A DNA stretch of 64,000 bases from Virgibacillus halodenitrificans JCM 12304 (lineage in GTDB: Bacteria; Bacillota; Bacilli; Bacillales; Amphibacillaceae): contig NZ_BAZS01000014.1 in assembly GCF_001310895.1 (NCBI RefSeq), positions 1-64,000 on the forward strand. Direction: 5' to 3'. The stretch's first letter is position 1. Every line of letters starts with the position of its first letter. The position numbers were made by a program, and so were the translations under genes. Below are positions 7,661-16,748 of the stretch, piece by piece. Below the pieces are notes generated by a model, which worked only from the letters and a program-made list of their open reading frames with translations, was not told where the DNA came from and searched no databases.

Positions 7661-9571
7661 ATGGAACATGGATCAGCTACGGTGGACAAAGTAAAAGACC
7701 AGGGTAATCCGATACAACCGATAAGCAATTTCAGAAAGTTTATTGGAATTCTTGATCGTCGATTTGAAGAGGTTTTAATTGTTGCTGGGTTTCTCACGTT
7801 CATTATTCTTATTAATCTGCAAGTTATTAACCGTTATGCCCTGCCATTTATCGATATCGCTAATATTACGACATGGACAGAGGAAATTTCTAGATACATA
7901 TTTATTTTTGTATCTTTCTTGGGAGCAAGTCTCGCAATTAGAAAAGGTGAATCTATTGAAGTGAACGTGGTAATGAATCGATTCCCGGATCACGTTCAAC
8001 GGGCAGTTAAGGTTGCGAACAGCCTATTCATGCTTTATTTCAGTTATATTATGCTGAAATATGGTGCCGAGCTTATTACATTTCAACTAAGTACACATCA
8101 ATCAACACCAGCATTATCCATCCCAATGGCTATTCCGTACAGTGCGGTACCTATTGGTTTTGGCCTGATGATTATTCGGCTTATACAAAAATTCTACATG
8201 GATACAAAGGACATGGAAATGAAGGAAGGCTTGCTTGCTACTGCAATTGCGCTTGCGGTCATTCTTCCAATCGGAGTTGTTGGGCAAGGCTCGATTACAT
8301 TATTTCTCTTCGGTTATTTTGTTCTCTTTATTTTAATTGGCATGCCAATTGCTTTTTCATTAGGTATAAGCACCTTGGCTACTGTTTTTGCAACAGATGC
8401 GATTCCAATTGATTTTTTCCCACAGACGGCTTTTACGAGTATAGATAACTTTCCAATTATGGCGATTCCGTTTTTTATCGCTGCAGGGATCATCATGGGT
8501 GGAGGGAAAATTATTAAAAAACTGCTCCATCTGTCTGATGAGCTGCTCGGCTTTTTGCCAGGTGGATTGGCATTGGTTGCCATTGTGACGAGTATGTTTT
8601 TCTCAGCGATTAGCGGGTCAGGTCCTGCAACAGTAGCTGCGATTGGGACAATCCTCATTCCGGCAATGGTAAAGCAAGGCTATAATGCTGGCTTTGCTAC
8701 AGCAGTAATCGCAACGGCCGGATCGATCGGGGTCATTATTCCCCCATCCAATCCAATGGTTATTTATGGTGTTGTGGGTCAGCAATCCATATCCAAATTA
8801 TTTATTGCGGGTATCTTGCCCGGCGTATTGACAGGTCTTGTATTGATTGTAGTTGCTTATGTTATTTCTAAAAAGAATGGGTGGCAAGGAGAGAAGACCT
8901 CCTTCAACATGAAAAGCATGGTCAAAGCGGCCTGGGATGCGAAACTGGCATTATTGGTTCCGATTATCATCCTTGGTGGAATCTATGGTGGCTATATGAC
9001 GCCAACCGAAGCAGCAGCCGTTGCTGCAGCTTATGGCTTGATCATTGGATTATTTGTATATAAAGATCTTAATTTTAAAGGTATTTACCGAAGTCTATCA
9101 AAAGCTGGGGTGACCTCTTCCATTATTATATTGTTAATCGTGATGGCGAGTATCTTTGGCAGACTGATTACCTTGGAAAGAATTGCGGAGACAGTAGCTA
9201 GCTTTGTTTTATCTATCAGTGAAAACAAATTTATCATTCTATTGCTTCTGAATGTTTTATTACTATTAGTAGGGCTTGTCATGGAGGCGCTTGCAGCAAT
9301 TGTTATTTTAACACCTATTCTCCTGCCAATGGCGATCGAGCTAGGTGTGGATCCAATTCACTTTGGATTAATTATGATCTTCAACCTTGCAATTGGCTTT
9401 ATTACCCCACCAGTTGGTGTGAATCTATTCGTCGCAGCCAGTGCAGCCAAATTAAAAATTGAAGATGTCATTAAGGGCAATAAAATTTTATTGCTGGCGA
9501 TGCTCGCTGTACTTGGACTGGTAACCTATATTCCGCAAATTAGTATGTGGCTCGTAGGGTTCATGAAATAA
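7661..9571 (+). CDS. TRAP transporter fused DctQ-DctM membrane subunits
   Basis: A 636-residue fusion. Residues about 30-180 form the small four-helix DctQ subunit (INRYALPFIDIANITTWTEE, GESIEVNVV). Residues about 195-636 form the large DctM permease of many helices (PIAFSLGISTLATVF, GSGPATVAAIGTILIPAM, TPPVGVNLFVA). Together with the upstream DctP protein it makes a sodium-driven, binding-protein-dependent importer for small acids. Isethionate-type TRAP systems next to xsc are known in other bacteria. ATG has GGAGGG eight bases upstream. DctQM fusions are common and do not indicate a broken gene. Confidence 0.9.
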   Translation: MEHGSATVDKVKDQGNPIQPISNFRKFIGILDRRFEEVLIVAGFLTFIILINLQVINRYALPFIDIANITTWTEEISRYIFIFVSFLGASLAIRKGESIEVNVVMNRFPDHVQRAVKVANSLFMLYFSYIMLKYGAELITFQLSTHQSTPALSIPMAIPYSAVPIGFGLMIIRLIQKFYMDTKDMEMKEGLLATAIALAVILPIGVVGQGSITLFLFGYFVLFILIGMPIAFSLGISTLATVFATDAIPIDFFPQTAFTSIDNFPIMAIPFFIAAGIIMGGGKIIKKLLHLSDELLGFLPGGLALVAIVTSMFFSAISGSGPATVAAIGTILIPAMVKQGYNAGFATAVIATAGSIGVIIPPSNPMVIYGVVGQQSISKLFIAGILPGVLTGLVLIVVAYVISKKNGWQGEKTSFNMKSMVKAAWDAKLALLVPIIILGGIYGGYMTPTEAAAVAAAYGLIIGLFVYKDLNFKGIYRSLSKAGVTSSIIILLIVMASIFGRLITLERIAETVASFVLSISENKFIILLLLNVLLLLVGLVMEALAAIVILTPILLPMAIELGVDPIHFGLIMIFNLAIGFITPPVGVNLFVAASAAKLKIEDVIKGNKILLLAMLAVLGLVTYIPQISMWLVGFMK

Positions 9572-9639
9572 AAGGATAGCACTTGAAAGGGGTGATTTGC
9601 AGAGCAATTTTATGATGGAAAAATGAAGGAGGGGAAAGG

Positions 9640-10842
9640 ATGAGCAGTACGTACTTACCAAGACATATTGAATTAGGTGCAGGAAGTTTGAATAAATTAG
9701 GCGATATTGCGAAGGAACAAGGAATTCAGCATGTTATCGTCATTATCGACAGCTTCCTGACCACCCCGGAAATAGCACTTGATGAAAGACTAAAAGGTAT
9801 ATTGATGCAAAAGAACATAGAAGTAACATATTTCTCTGATTATCGGGGAGAGCCGACGACAGACCATCTGGAAGGGGCGTTGACAGCTATCGAAGGAAAG
9901 TCGGTTGATGGTGTGCTTGCCATCGGCGGAGGAAGCGCTATCGATATTGCAAAGGCTGTTTCCTTATTTGCCAAAACACCAGCTATCAAATGGGAGGAGA
10001 TCGCAGCTGCAGAACGATTACTTCGTTTGCCGCTTATTGCTGTGCCAACAACAGCAGGGACAGGGTCAGAGGCGACAAAAGTAATGGTAATCAAAGACAG
10101 CAAAACAGAATTTAAGATGAACCCAGGGCATAAGGATTTATTGCCAGATGTGGCTGTATTAGATCCAGAACTGACACTTAGTCTGCCAAAGCATTTCACT
10201 GCATACACCGGTATGGACGCGTTAACACACGCCATGGAGGCATATGTATCCACAAATGCTTCTGTAACAACAGACCACTATGCGCTTATAAGTATGAAAA
10301 GTATTGCAACAGCCCTGCCAAAGGTGTATGAAAATGGAAGGGATGTTGAAGCGAGAGAGGAAATGCTGCTATCCAGCTGTTATGCCGGTATTGCTTTTTC
10401 CAATGCCTCTACCAATCTGGCACATGCAGCAGGCCGACCGCTTGGCGCACGATTTCATATTCCGCACGGTTTGAGTGTTTCCTTACTTTTACCATTTGTT
10501 ATGCGATTTGGGTTGGAGGTAGAACCAGCGCGTTATGCAAATGTAGCAGTTGCACTTGGTTGTGAGGATACGGGTGATGAAAAGAAACTTGCAGCATCTG
10601 CTGTGAAGCAAGTCGAAGAATGGAATGAAAAATTCGGTATATGGCAGGATGGTCTGAAATATATTGATATAGTGGACCTGAAAAATAACATTCCAATTCT
10701 AGTAAAAGATGCATTAAGTGGAAATGGCATCATGACAAACAGGAAGGTTCCTTCCGAAGAAGATGTTGCTACCATTTTTCTTGAGTTAATTGCAAAGCTG
10801 GAGGAGATCCAGGCAGCTAATCCTGCTTCAACGATTTCATAG
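9640..10842 (+). CDS. Iron-containing alcohol dehydrogenase, possible isethionate dehydrogenase
   Basis: A 400-residue group III (Fe) alcohol dehydrogenase. The NAD site GGGSAIDIAK spans residues 97-106 and is followed by AVPTTAGTGSEAT. The metal ligands fit Asp193, His197 (GMDALTHAMEAY), His262 and His276 (HIPHG). ATG has AAGGAGGGG upstream. Placed between a TRAP importer and xsc, with no aminotransferase nearby, it plausibly oxidises imported isethionate to sulfoacetaldehyde with NAD. A related Fe-type enzyme, SarD, carries out the reverse reaction in Bilophila. The family is firm; the substrate is inferred. Confidence 0.85.
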   Translation: MSSTYLPRHIELGAGSLNKLGDIAKEQGIQHVIVIIDSFLTTPEIALDERLKGILMQKNIEVTYFSDYRGEPTTDHLEGALTAIEGKSVDGVLAIGGGSAIDIAKAVSLFAKTPAIKWEEIAAAERLLRLPLIAVPTTAGTGSEATKVMVIKDSKTEFKMNPGHKDLLPDVAVLDPELTLSLPKHFTAYTGMDALTHAMEAYVSTNASVTTDHYALISMKSIATALPKVYENGRDVEAREEMLLSSCYAGIAFSNASTNLAHAAGRPLGARFHIPHGLSVSLLLPFVMRFGLEVEPARYANVAVALGCEDTGDEKKLAASAVKQVEEWNEKFGIWQDGLKYIDIVDLKNNIPILVKDALSGNGIMTNRKVPSEEDVATIFLELIAKLEEIQAANPASTIS

Positions 10843-10907
10843 ATTAGATATTATAAGGTGTAGGTAAAAGCCACGCTCAGCAACAACATTTACGCTTTTG
10901 ATTTAGT

Positions 10908-10933
10908 AACTGGTACGTACGTCACTACAAGTT
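10908..10933. promoter_or_regulatory. Operator-like dyad upstream of xsc (copy 2)
   Basis: AACTGGTA-N10-TACAAGTT forms a 26-base dyad (7 of 8 arm pairs, with ACGT at the centre). It is nearly the same as the dyad before gntR at 5749-5774, including most of the N10. It lies 41 bases before the xsc ribosome site and suggests a second, GntR-controlled promoter driving xsc. Confidence 0.65.
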
Positions 10934-10974
10934 AGGGCGTTAATATAAATTATTATACAATTGGAGGAATTTTA

Positions 10975-12750
10975 ATGGCTAAACAACAAGCAGAAGTAAA
11001 AGGGGCAGTAAACAAAAAGGTGAAAATGACGCCAAGTGAGGCAATTGTAGAAACACTAGTGAAAGAGAATGTCAAAGAAGTATACGGTATCGTTGGTTCC
11101 GCATTTATGGATATGCTGGATCTCTTCCCAACAGCAGGCATCCGCTTTTTACCAGTCCGTCATGAACAGAGTGCAGCACATATGGCAGACGCCTATACAC
11201 GTGTTTCCGGCGTGGCGGGCGTTGTTATTGGACAAAATGGACCTGGAATTACGAATATGGTGACTTCTGTTGCTGCAGCAAATCAGGCGCATACACCAAT
11301 GGTTGTTATTTCTCCATCGGCAGGTACACCAACTATTGGCTGGGACGGCTTTCAGGAAGCGAACCAAGTATCTATTTTTGAAGATATTACGAAGGAAACG
11401 GTTCGAGTTACACATAAAAGTCGTGTAGCTGATTGCCTACGTACAGCGTTCCGAATAGCTTATGCCGAACGTGGTCCGGTTTTATATGATATCCCTCGTG
11501 ATCTGTTTTATGGTGAGCTGGAGGATTATATCTTAGAGCCAAGCCAATACCGTACAGATAAACGAGGCAGTGGGGACCCGGCTTCCATTGAAAAAGCGGT
11601 TGAGTTATTGAAAAATGCCGAAAAACCTGTAATCATCTCTGGACGTGGGGCGGTAGATGCGGATGGGGTGGATACTGTAGCAAAAATTGCCGAGCATTTA
11701 ACGGCACCCGTAGCTGTATCTTACATGCATAATGATGCATTCCCGGCAGATCACCCGTTAGCAGTAGGGCCAATTGGTTACATGGGAGCAAAGTCTGCGA
11801 TGTATACATTACAGGAAGCGGATGTGGTGCTGGCGATTGGTACACGCCTATCTGTTTTCGGAACACTACCATGCTATGACATTGATTACTTCCCGAAAAA
11901 TGCTAAGATCATTCAGGTGGATATTAACCCACGAAATATCGCACGGACACATCCAATTGAAGTCGGTATTATTGGCGATGCAAAAGCGACAGCAGAAAAT
12001 CTATATAAAGAGCTTTCCAAGGCTATGCCGAACGGTGTTTCCAATCAGGCTTGTCTTGAAAAGGTAAGTAAGCGGAAGCAAGAATGGGATGAAGAACTGG
12101 TGGAACTGGCTATGGAAGATGGTAATCCGATCAACCCACGACGTGCATTGCTGGAACTATCCAAAGCATTGCCAGAAGGTACAATTATTTCTTCGGATAT
12201 CGGAAACGTTTCTTCCACTGCAAATGCTTACCTGAAATTTAACCAGACACGACGCCATATTGCGGCATTAACCTTTGGAAACACTGGTTTTGCCTATCCG
12301 GCAGCATTAGGAGCTCAGCTGGCAGAACCAGATACACCAGTCGCAGCAATCATCGGAGACGGTGCATGGGGAATGAGTCTACATGAAGTCAGTACAGCTG
12401 TAGAGCAAAATATCCCTGTTATTGCTTGTGTGTTTAATAATAAATCATGGGCCGCAGAGAAAAAGAATCAAGTAGATTATTATGATAATCGCTTCATCGG
12501 CTCTGATATCGAAGCACCTGATTTTGCCGAAGTTGCCAAGTCAATGGGCGCACTCGGCTACACGATTGAAAAACCAGAAGATATCGGCCCGGTAGTAAAA
12601 GAAGTACTCGAACAAAAGAAACCGGCCGTGCTTAATATCTTTGTTGATGGCACACAGCTGGCACCACCATTCCGTAAAGACGCCCTGCATATGCCAACAA
12701 GACTGTTGGATAAATACAAGCACCTTGATTATGGTGTTTGGGGGAAATAA
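10975..12750 (+). CDS. xsc: Sulfoacetaldehyde acetyltransferase (Xsc)
   Basis: A 591-residue thiamine-diphosphate enzyme that converts sulfoacetaldehyde and phosphate to acetyl phosphate and sulfite. The cofactor-activating Glu64 is in [13 protein letters not shown]. The diphosphate-binding GDGAWGMS with following N residues lies near residue 463. Xsc-specific signatures set it apart from acetolactate synthase: [49 protein letters not shown] and the C-terminal [22 protein letters not shown] has TTGGAGGA upstream. No phosphate acetyltransferase or sulfite exporter is adjacent; they must be elsewhere. It closes the operon, before a strong terminator. Confidence 0.9.
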   Translation: MAKQQAEVKGAVNKKVKMTPSEAIVETLVKENVKEVYGIVGSAFMDMLDLFPTAGIRFLPVRHEQSAAHMADAYTRVSGVAGVVIGQNGPGITNMVTSVAAANQAHTPMVVISPSAGTPTIGWDGFQEANQVSIFEDITKETVRVTHKSRVADCLRTAFRIAYAERGPVLYDIPRDLFYGELEDYILEPSQYRTDKRGSGDPASIEKAVELLKNAEKPVIISGRGAVDADGVDTVAKIAEHLTAPVAVSYMHNDAFPADHPLAVGPIGYMGAKSAMYTLQEADVVLAIGTRLSVFGTLPCYDIDYFPKNAKIIQVDINPRNIARTHPIEVGIIGDAKATAENLYKELSKAMPNGVSNQACLEKVSKRKQEWDEELVELAMEDGNPINPRRALLELSKALPEGTIISSDIGNVSSTANAYLKFNQTRRHIAALTFGNTGFAYPAALGAQLAEPDTPVAAIIGDGAWGMSLHEVSTAVEQNIPVIACVFNNKSWAAEKKNQVDYYDNRFIGSDIEAPDFAEVAKSMGALGYTIEKPEDIGPVVKEVLEQKKPAVLNIFVDGTQLAPPFRKDALHMPTRLLDKYKHLDYGVWGK

Positions 12751-12759
12751 GTTTATAAG

Positions 12760-12795
12760 AAAATCTCCGTACCTGATGAGGTGCGGAGATTTTTT
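12760..12795 (+). terminator. Terminator of the sulfonate operon
   Basis: A 15-bp stem (12760-12774 with 12779-12793, one G-T pair), a 4-base loop and a T6 run begin ten bases after the xsc stop. Confidence 0.92.
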
Positions 12796-13303
12796 GTGAT
12801 GATTGGGGGTGGCTTGGAAAGGGGGACTAGCAAAGCAGCAAGATTCGAAGTGCTAGAATTTCTACCTACTACTAATGCGTTTTTTCATAACTCTAAGTTA
12901 AAAACATCTATTCTTTATAAATAACCCTTATAAAACCTATTACAAATATTAATAATTTGAATTTTGTTAATATATTGACACAAGGGACAAGGAATGATTT
13001 AATTAAAAAAACTATCTTTTAGCTATTTCAATAGAGCTCGACTCCTTGCTATATTAGATGAAGTAGCTAACACTGCGGCACGGAAGGTTGAATTTGTTAA
13101 TAAGGAGGAACTTTAAGTGATGATTTCCCAACCTAATGTGAAGTAGTTCACGAAAGATAGGGACCTGTATGAAAAAGATTTACTATAGACATGGAAGAGC
13201 AACTATACTCCTTAGAAATGAAAGCGTTAACAAATGAGGGTTGCTGTTTAAGCAAGTAATCTCAGTATACGCACGTTAAGCAGATGACTAACAATTTCTA
13301 AAA
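12796..13303. other. Intergenic region before the GltS-like gene
   Basis: About 500 bases without an intact gene. At 13003-13116 a 37-codon open frame ends in EVANTAARKVEFVNKEEL; it has no start codon or ribosome site and may be the relic of a lost gene. At 13138-13151 there is the perfect dyad GTGAA-gtag-TTCAC. A TATACT hexamer (13204-13209) is followed by a cre site at 13219-13232. Confidence 0.4.
13219..13232 (+). promoter_or_regulatory. cre site upstream of the GltS-like carrier
   Basis: TGAAAGCGTTAACA matches TGWNANCGNTNWCA at every defined position. It lies 72 bases before the carrier gene and ten bases after a possible -10 (TATACT), a roadblock position for CcpA. Confidence 0.75.
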
Positions 13304-14719
13304 ATGGGGGAGATTCTTATTAGTTTCATGATTGCTTTTGGGTTAGCAAGTATCATGCTCTGTCTAGGTATCATCATCCGCACAAAAGCTACATTTATTC
13401 GGAAAATGCTCGTACCTGCAAGTGTGATCGCAGGTATCCTCGGCTTAATTCTAATGAATACTGGCTTAATCACATCTACAGACTCCGACATGTTCGTTAC
13501 AATTGTCAATTTTCTTTTTACCATCATTTTTATTTCCATCGCATTAACAAGTAGTCCTAAACAAAAAAATAAGTCAGTAGGAAAAAGCATTGCAAAAGGC
13601 TCACTTGGGTTAGGTTTTCACTGGAATTTATTATATGCACTTACACCTGCTGTTGGAGCAATTATCATCTTAGGTATCGGTGGTTTCTTTGGAATGGATC
13701 CTGTCTATGGGTTACTCATTCCATTCGCTTTTGCACAAGGCCCCGGGCAAGCTGCTACATTTGGCACCATTATGGAACAACAATATGGAATTGTGGATGC
13801 AGCAACAGTAGGAATTACCTTTGCAGCAGTCGGATTTTTATTTTGCTTCCTCGTTGGTGTGCCATTAGCCAAGTATGGAATTAAAAAGGGGCTTGCAAAG
13901 AATCTTGGCAAATCCAATATTGATGGATATGTGGAGAGAGGTTATTACGCGAAGGAAGAAAAGAGAGATTCATTAGGAAATGAAACGATGTACAGTGGGA
14001 ACATGGATACGATGACATTTCACTTTGCGATTATTGGTCTCTGTTTTATGTTAGCTTTAGGTTTTGCAAAAGTAATGTCTTTCATCCCTGGGATTGGTCC
14101 CACGTTTAGTGGCATGCTATTTATTTACGGGATGCTGGCAGGTTACCTTGTTAAAATGTGTATGAAAAAGCTTGGGATTGAATACATGATTGATAATACG
14201 TTCCAGTCCAAGATTACTGGCTGGTCAACAGATTACTTAGTTGTTACGTCATTTATGGCAGTGCCTTTCAGTGTGATTGGTGCGTGGATGGTGCCAATTA
14301 TTATTGAGGCGATTGTAATCACCATATTAACTGTTGTCATTTGTATTTATTTTGGCCAACGAATGGGTGGAGAGAACGACTTTGAAAGAACAGTTGGCTT
14401 GTTCGGCACCACTACCGGCACGGTTCCAAGTGGTATTGCCCTTGTTCGAATAATAGATCCTTCTTTAAGAACCACAACAGCTGTGGAATTAGGGCTGATG
14501 AATCTACCAATGGTAGCCTCCTATGTAACCGTTCTTACCATATTAGCCATTGCTTCTGGTGCTTTAGCTTTAAATATAGGCATTCTTTTACTTCTAGCAC
14601 CAATACCAATCTATCTAATTGTACTAAAGGTCTCCAAAGTATGGGGAAAGAAAACATATGATTTTAAAACAAAAGACACAGAGCCTGTCGAGGGACTAAA
14701 AACAGCTGTTTCTGAATAA
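13304..14719 (+). CDS. GltS-like sodium/carboxylate symporter
   Basis: A membrane protein of 471 residues in the sodium/glutamate symporter (ESS) superfamily, with about ten hydrophobic segments in two inverted halves. Visible features are FIRKMLVPASVIAGILGLIL near the N-terminus, GFFGMDPVYGLLIPFAFAQGPGQAA and the second-half counterpart GLFGTTTGTVPSGIALVR. The start is uncertain: ATG 13304 has no clear ribosome site, while ATG 13328 has GGGGGAG about 15 bases upstream. The amidohydrolase that follows suggests that an acylated amino acid or related amide is imported and then hydrolysed. A cre site upstream points to catabolite repression. Confidence 0.8.
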   Translation: MGEILISFMIAFGLASIMLCLGIIIRTKATFIRKMLVPASVIAGILGLILMNTGLITSTDSDMFVTIVNFLFTIIFISIALTSSPKQKNKSVGKSIAKGSLGLGFHWNLLYALTPAVGAIIILGIGGFFGMDPVYGLLIPFAFAQGPGQAATFGTIMEQQYGIVDAATVGITFAAVGFLFCFLVGVPLAKYGIKKGLAKNLGKSNIDGYVERGYYAKEEKRDSLGNETMYSGNMDTMTFHFAIIGLCFMLALGFAKVMSFIPGIGPTFSGMLFIYGMLAGYLVKMCMKKLGIEYMIDNTFQSKITGWSTDYLVVTSFMAVPFSVIGAWMVPIIIEAIVITILTVVICIYFGQRMGGENDFERTVGLFGTTTGTVPSGIALVRIIDPSLRTTTAVELGLMNLPMVASYVTVLTILAIASGALALNIGILLLLAPIPIYLIVLKVSKVWGKKTYDFKTKDTEPVEGLKTAVSE

Positions 14720-14803
14720 GGATAACAGATAAGCTTGGTCATGGAGAGTAAATGACGCGCTTGATTGAACAATATTAATGAGGAGAAGGGGAGTAGTAGT
14801 TTT

Positions 14804-16423
14804 ATGAAGAAATTGTTTTTCGGTGGAGATATTATCACAATGGAGAAAGAAAATGACGTAGCAGAAGCTGTATTAGTGGAAAACGGGCAAATTAAAAAAG
14901 TAGGAAGCTTGGCAGAACTTCAATCTTCTATGACAGATCCAACTATTGAAAAGGTTGATCTTCAAGGAAAAACTTTATTGCCAGGATTCATCGATCCACA
15001 CGGCCATCTCGCTATGATGGGGCCTGTTTCGCAAATGGCCGACTTAAGTAAATGTGAGAGCTTTGATGATATTATTTCAACGTTCAAATTATATATGGAA
15101 GAAAAAGGAGTCGAAAAGGGAGATATCGTTGTTGGCTTTAGCTATGACCATAATTTTTTAGTTGAGGAGAAACATCCAACAAAGGAGATTTTAAATCAGG
15201 TTTCCACTGAAAATCCTATCTTCGCTTTTCATGCATCCGGACATGTCGGCTGTACCAATGATGCTGGACTGCAATTAGCAGAAATTGATGAATCAACACC
15301 GGATGAGGAAGGCGGGGTAATCGGTAGAGTAGAAGGCACAAGGGAGCCAAATGGGTATTTGGAGGAAGGAAGCTTGCTGGCAATGCAACAAACATTATTC
15401 CAAGATACAAAAACGGATATCGTGGAATTAGCAACAATAGGTCAGGAAATATATACAAAAAACGGAATTACAACAGTACAGGACGGTGCGACATCGAATG
15501 ATTATATTGAGATGTTCAAATACTTGGCGGAACAAGGAAATTTAAAAGTAGACGTAGTAGCATATCCGCTCGTTGTAGAAAACCCAGACGCCATGGCAAA
15601 GAACGAAAAATATGCCAAAAAGTATCATAAACGATTTAAGATAGGTGGCTACAAACTATTTTTAGATGGTTCCCCACAAGGGAAAACAGCTTGGATGACA
15701 GAACCGTATGAAGGAGAAGAAACCTACCGCGGCTATGCTTGGTATAAAGATGAACAAGTAAAAGAATATATCGCCAGAGCGATCAAAGATGATGTGCAGC
15801 TTCTGACTCACAGCAATGGAGATGCTGCGTCTGACCAGTTATTACAAAATTATGAAGCTGCATTAGAGGAATCCGATAATCCAAATAAAGCAAATCTGCG
15901 ACCGGTCATGATACATTGCCAAACTGTTCGAAATGACCAGCTGGATAAGATGGCAGAATTGGCTATGATTCCATCTATATTTATCCCACATACGTATTAT
16001 TGGGGAGACGTCCATCTTAAGAACTTAGGACATGAACGTGGCAGCCGGATCAGTCCAGCTAAATCAGCGTTTGACCGCGGACTGGTAGTAAACTTCCATC
16101 AGGACCCACCAGTAGTGCAACCGGATATGCTTGAAACAATATGGTGTGCAGTCAACCGAATTACTAGAAAAGGAGTGCACATCGGACCAGAGGAATGTGT
16201 CAGCGTATATGATGCGATAAGGGCAGTAACTATCAATGCAGCCTATGCTTATTTTGAGGAAGATCAAAAAGGAAGCATTAAGGAAGGAAAACTAGCAGAC
16301 TTCGTTGTCCTGGACCAAAACCCATTTAAGGTCGATCCAATAAAAATAAAAGATTTACAAGTTTTAGAGACAATTAAAGAGGGGGAGAGTATCTACAGTG
16401 CTGAATCTGTGTTGAGTGAATAG
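14804..16423 (+). CDS. Amidohydrolase, YtcJ-like (Amidohydro_3)
   Basis: A cytoplasmic metal-dependent hydrolase of 539 residues. The N-terminal beta domain (MKKLFFGGDIITMEKEN, AVLVENGQIKKVG) precedes the first metal motif LLPGFIDPHGH (HxH). Later motifs are LLTHSNGDAA, MIHCQTVRNDQ and a C-terminal KEGKLADFVVLDQNP. YtcJ-type members hydrolyse exocyclic amides and carbamates; the substrate here is unknown. ATG 14804 is preferred because AGGAGAAGGGGAG lies about ten bases upstream; the longer TTG frame from 14765 contains that site. It follows the GltS-like carrier by 84 bases, and the two probably form one operon. Confidence 0.82.
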   Translation: MKKLFFGGDIITMEKENDVAEAVLVENGQIKKVGSLAELQSSMTDPTIEKVDLQGKTLLPGFIDPHGHLAMMGPVSQMADLSKCESFDDIISTFKLYMEEKGVEKGDIVVGFSYDHNFLVEEKHPTKEILNQVSTENPIFAFHASGHVGCTNDAGLQLAEIDESTPDEEGGVIGRVEGTREPNGYLEEGSLLAMQQTLFQDTKTDIVELATIGQEIYTKNGITTVQDGATSNDYIEMFKYLAEQGNLKVDVVAYPLVVENPDAMAKNEKYAKKYHKRFKIGGYKLFLDGSPQGKTAWMTEPYEGEETYRGYAWYKDEQVKEYIARAIKDDVQLLTHSNGDAASDQLLQNYEAALEESDNPNKANLRPVMIHCQTVRNDQLDKMAELAMIPSIFIPHTYYWGDVHLKNLGHERGSRISPAKSAFDRGLVVNFHQDPPVVQPDMLETIWCAVNRITRKGVHIGPEECVSVYDAIRAVTINAAYAYFEEDQKGSIKEGKLADFVVLDQNPFKVDPIKIKDLQVLETIKEGESIYSAESVLSE

Positions 16424-16434
16424 AAAGGTTTTTG

Positions 16435-16466
16435 AGTCTGGGGATGTCCTCAGGCTTTTTGTTTTT
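16435..16466 (+). terminator. Terminator after the amidohydrolase
   Basis: AGTCTGGGG (16435-16443) pairs with CCTCAGGCT (16448-16456, with G-T pairs) across a 4-base loop, followed by a T-rich run. It lies 11 bases past the stop codon. Confidence 0.75.
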
Positions 16467-16748
16467 ACTGCTAGTTAAGAAATATCTATATCTAGATGTA
16501 GAGGACTCTCTAAACTTCGTAGATAAGAACCTAGAAAATTTTGTTAAGAAATACACACTTTTATAGGTAAACTTAATTTACGAAAAGGGTGTTGTTAAAA
16601 CCTTCTTCTTTAATTAACTATATTTGGTAATATTTTTCGAGGTGTTGAGATTAATATAAAAGTTCAATTAGAAGATAACTAGGAGAAACACTGCTATGTA
16701 AAATAAAGCCCCGATCAAAATCCTTCGGGGCTCATTTAAATCTATTTA

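Noticed and set aside
10975-12750. Xsc considered as acetolactate synthase or another ThDP decarboxylase
   Set aside because: Xsc-specific motifs and C-terminal sequence fit much better, and there is no IlvN-type subunit.
13003-13116. 37-codon frame before the GltS-like gene as a real small gene
   Set aside because: No start codon or ribosome site; kept only as a possible relic in the intergenic entry.
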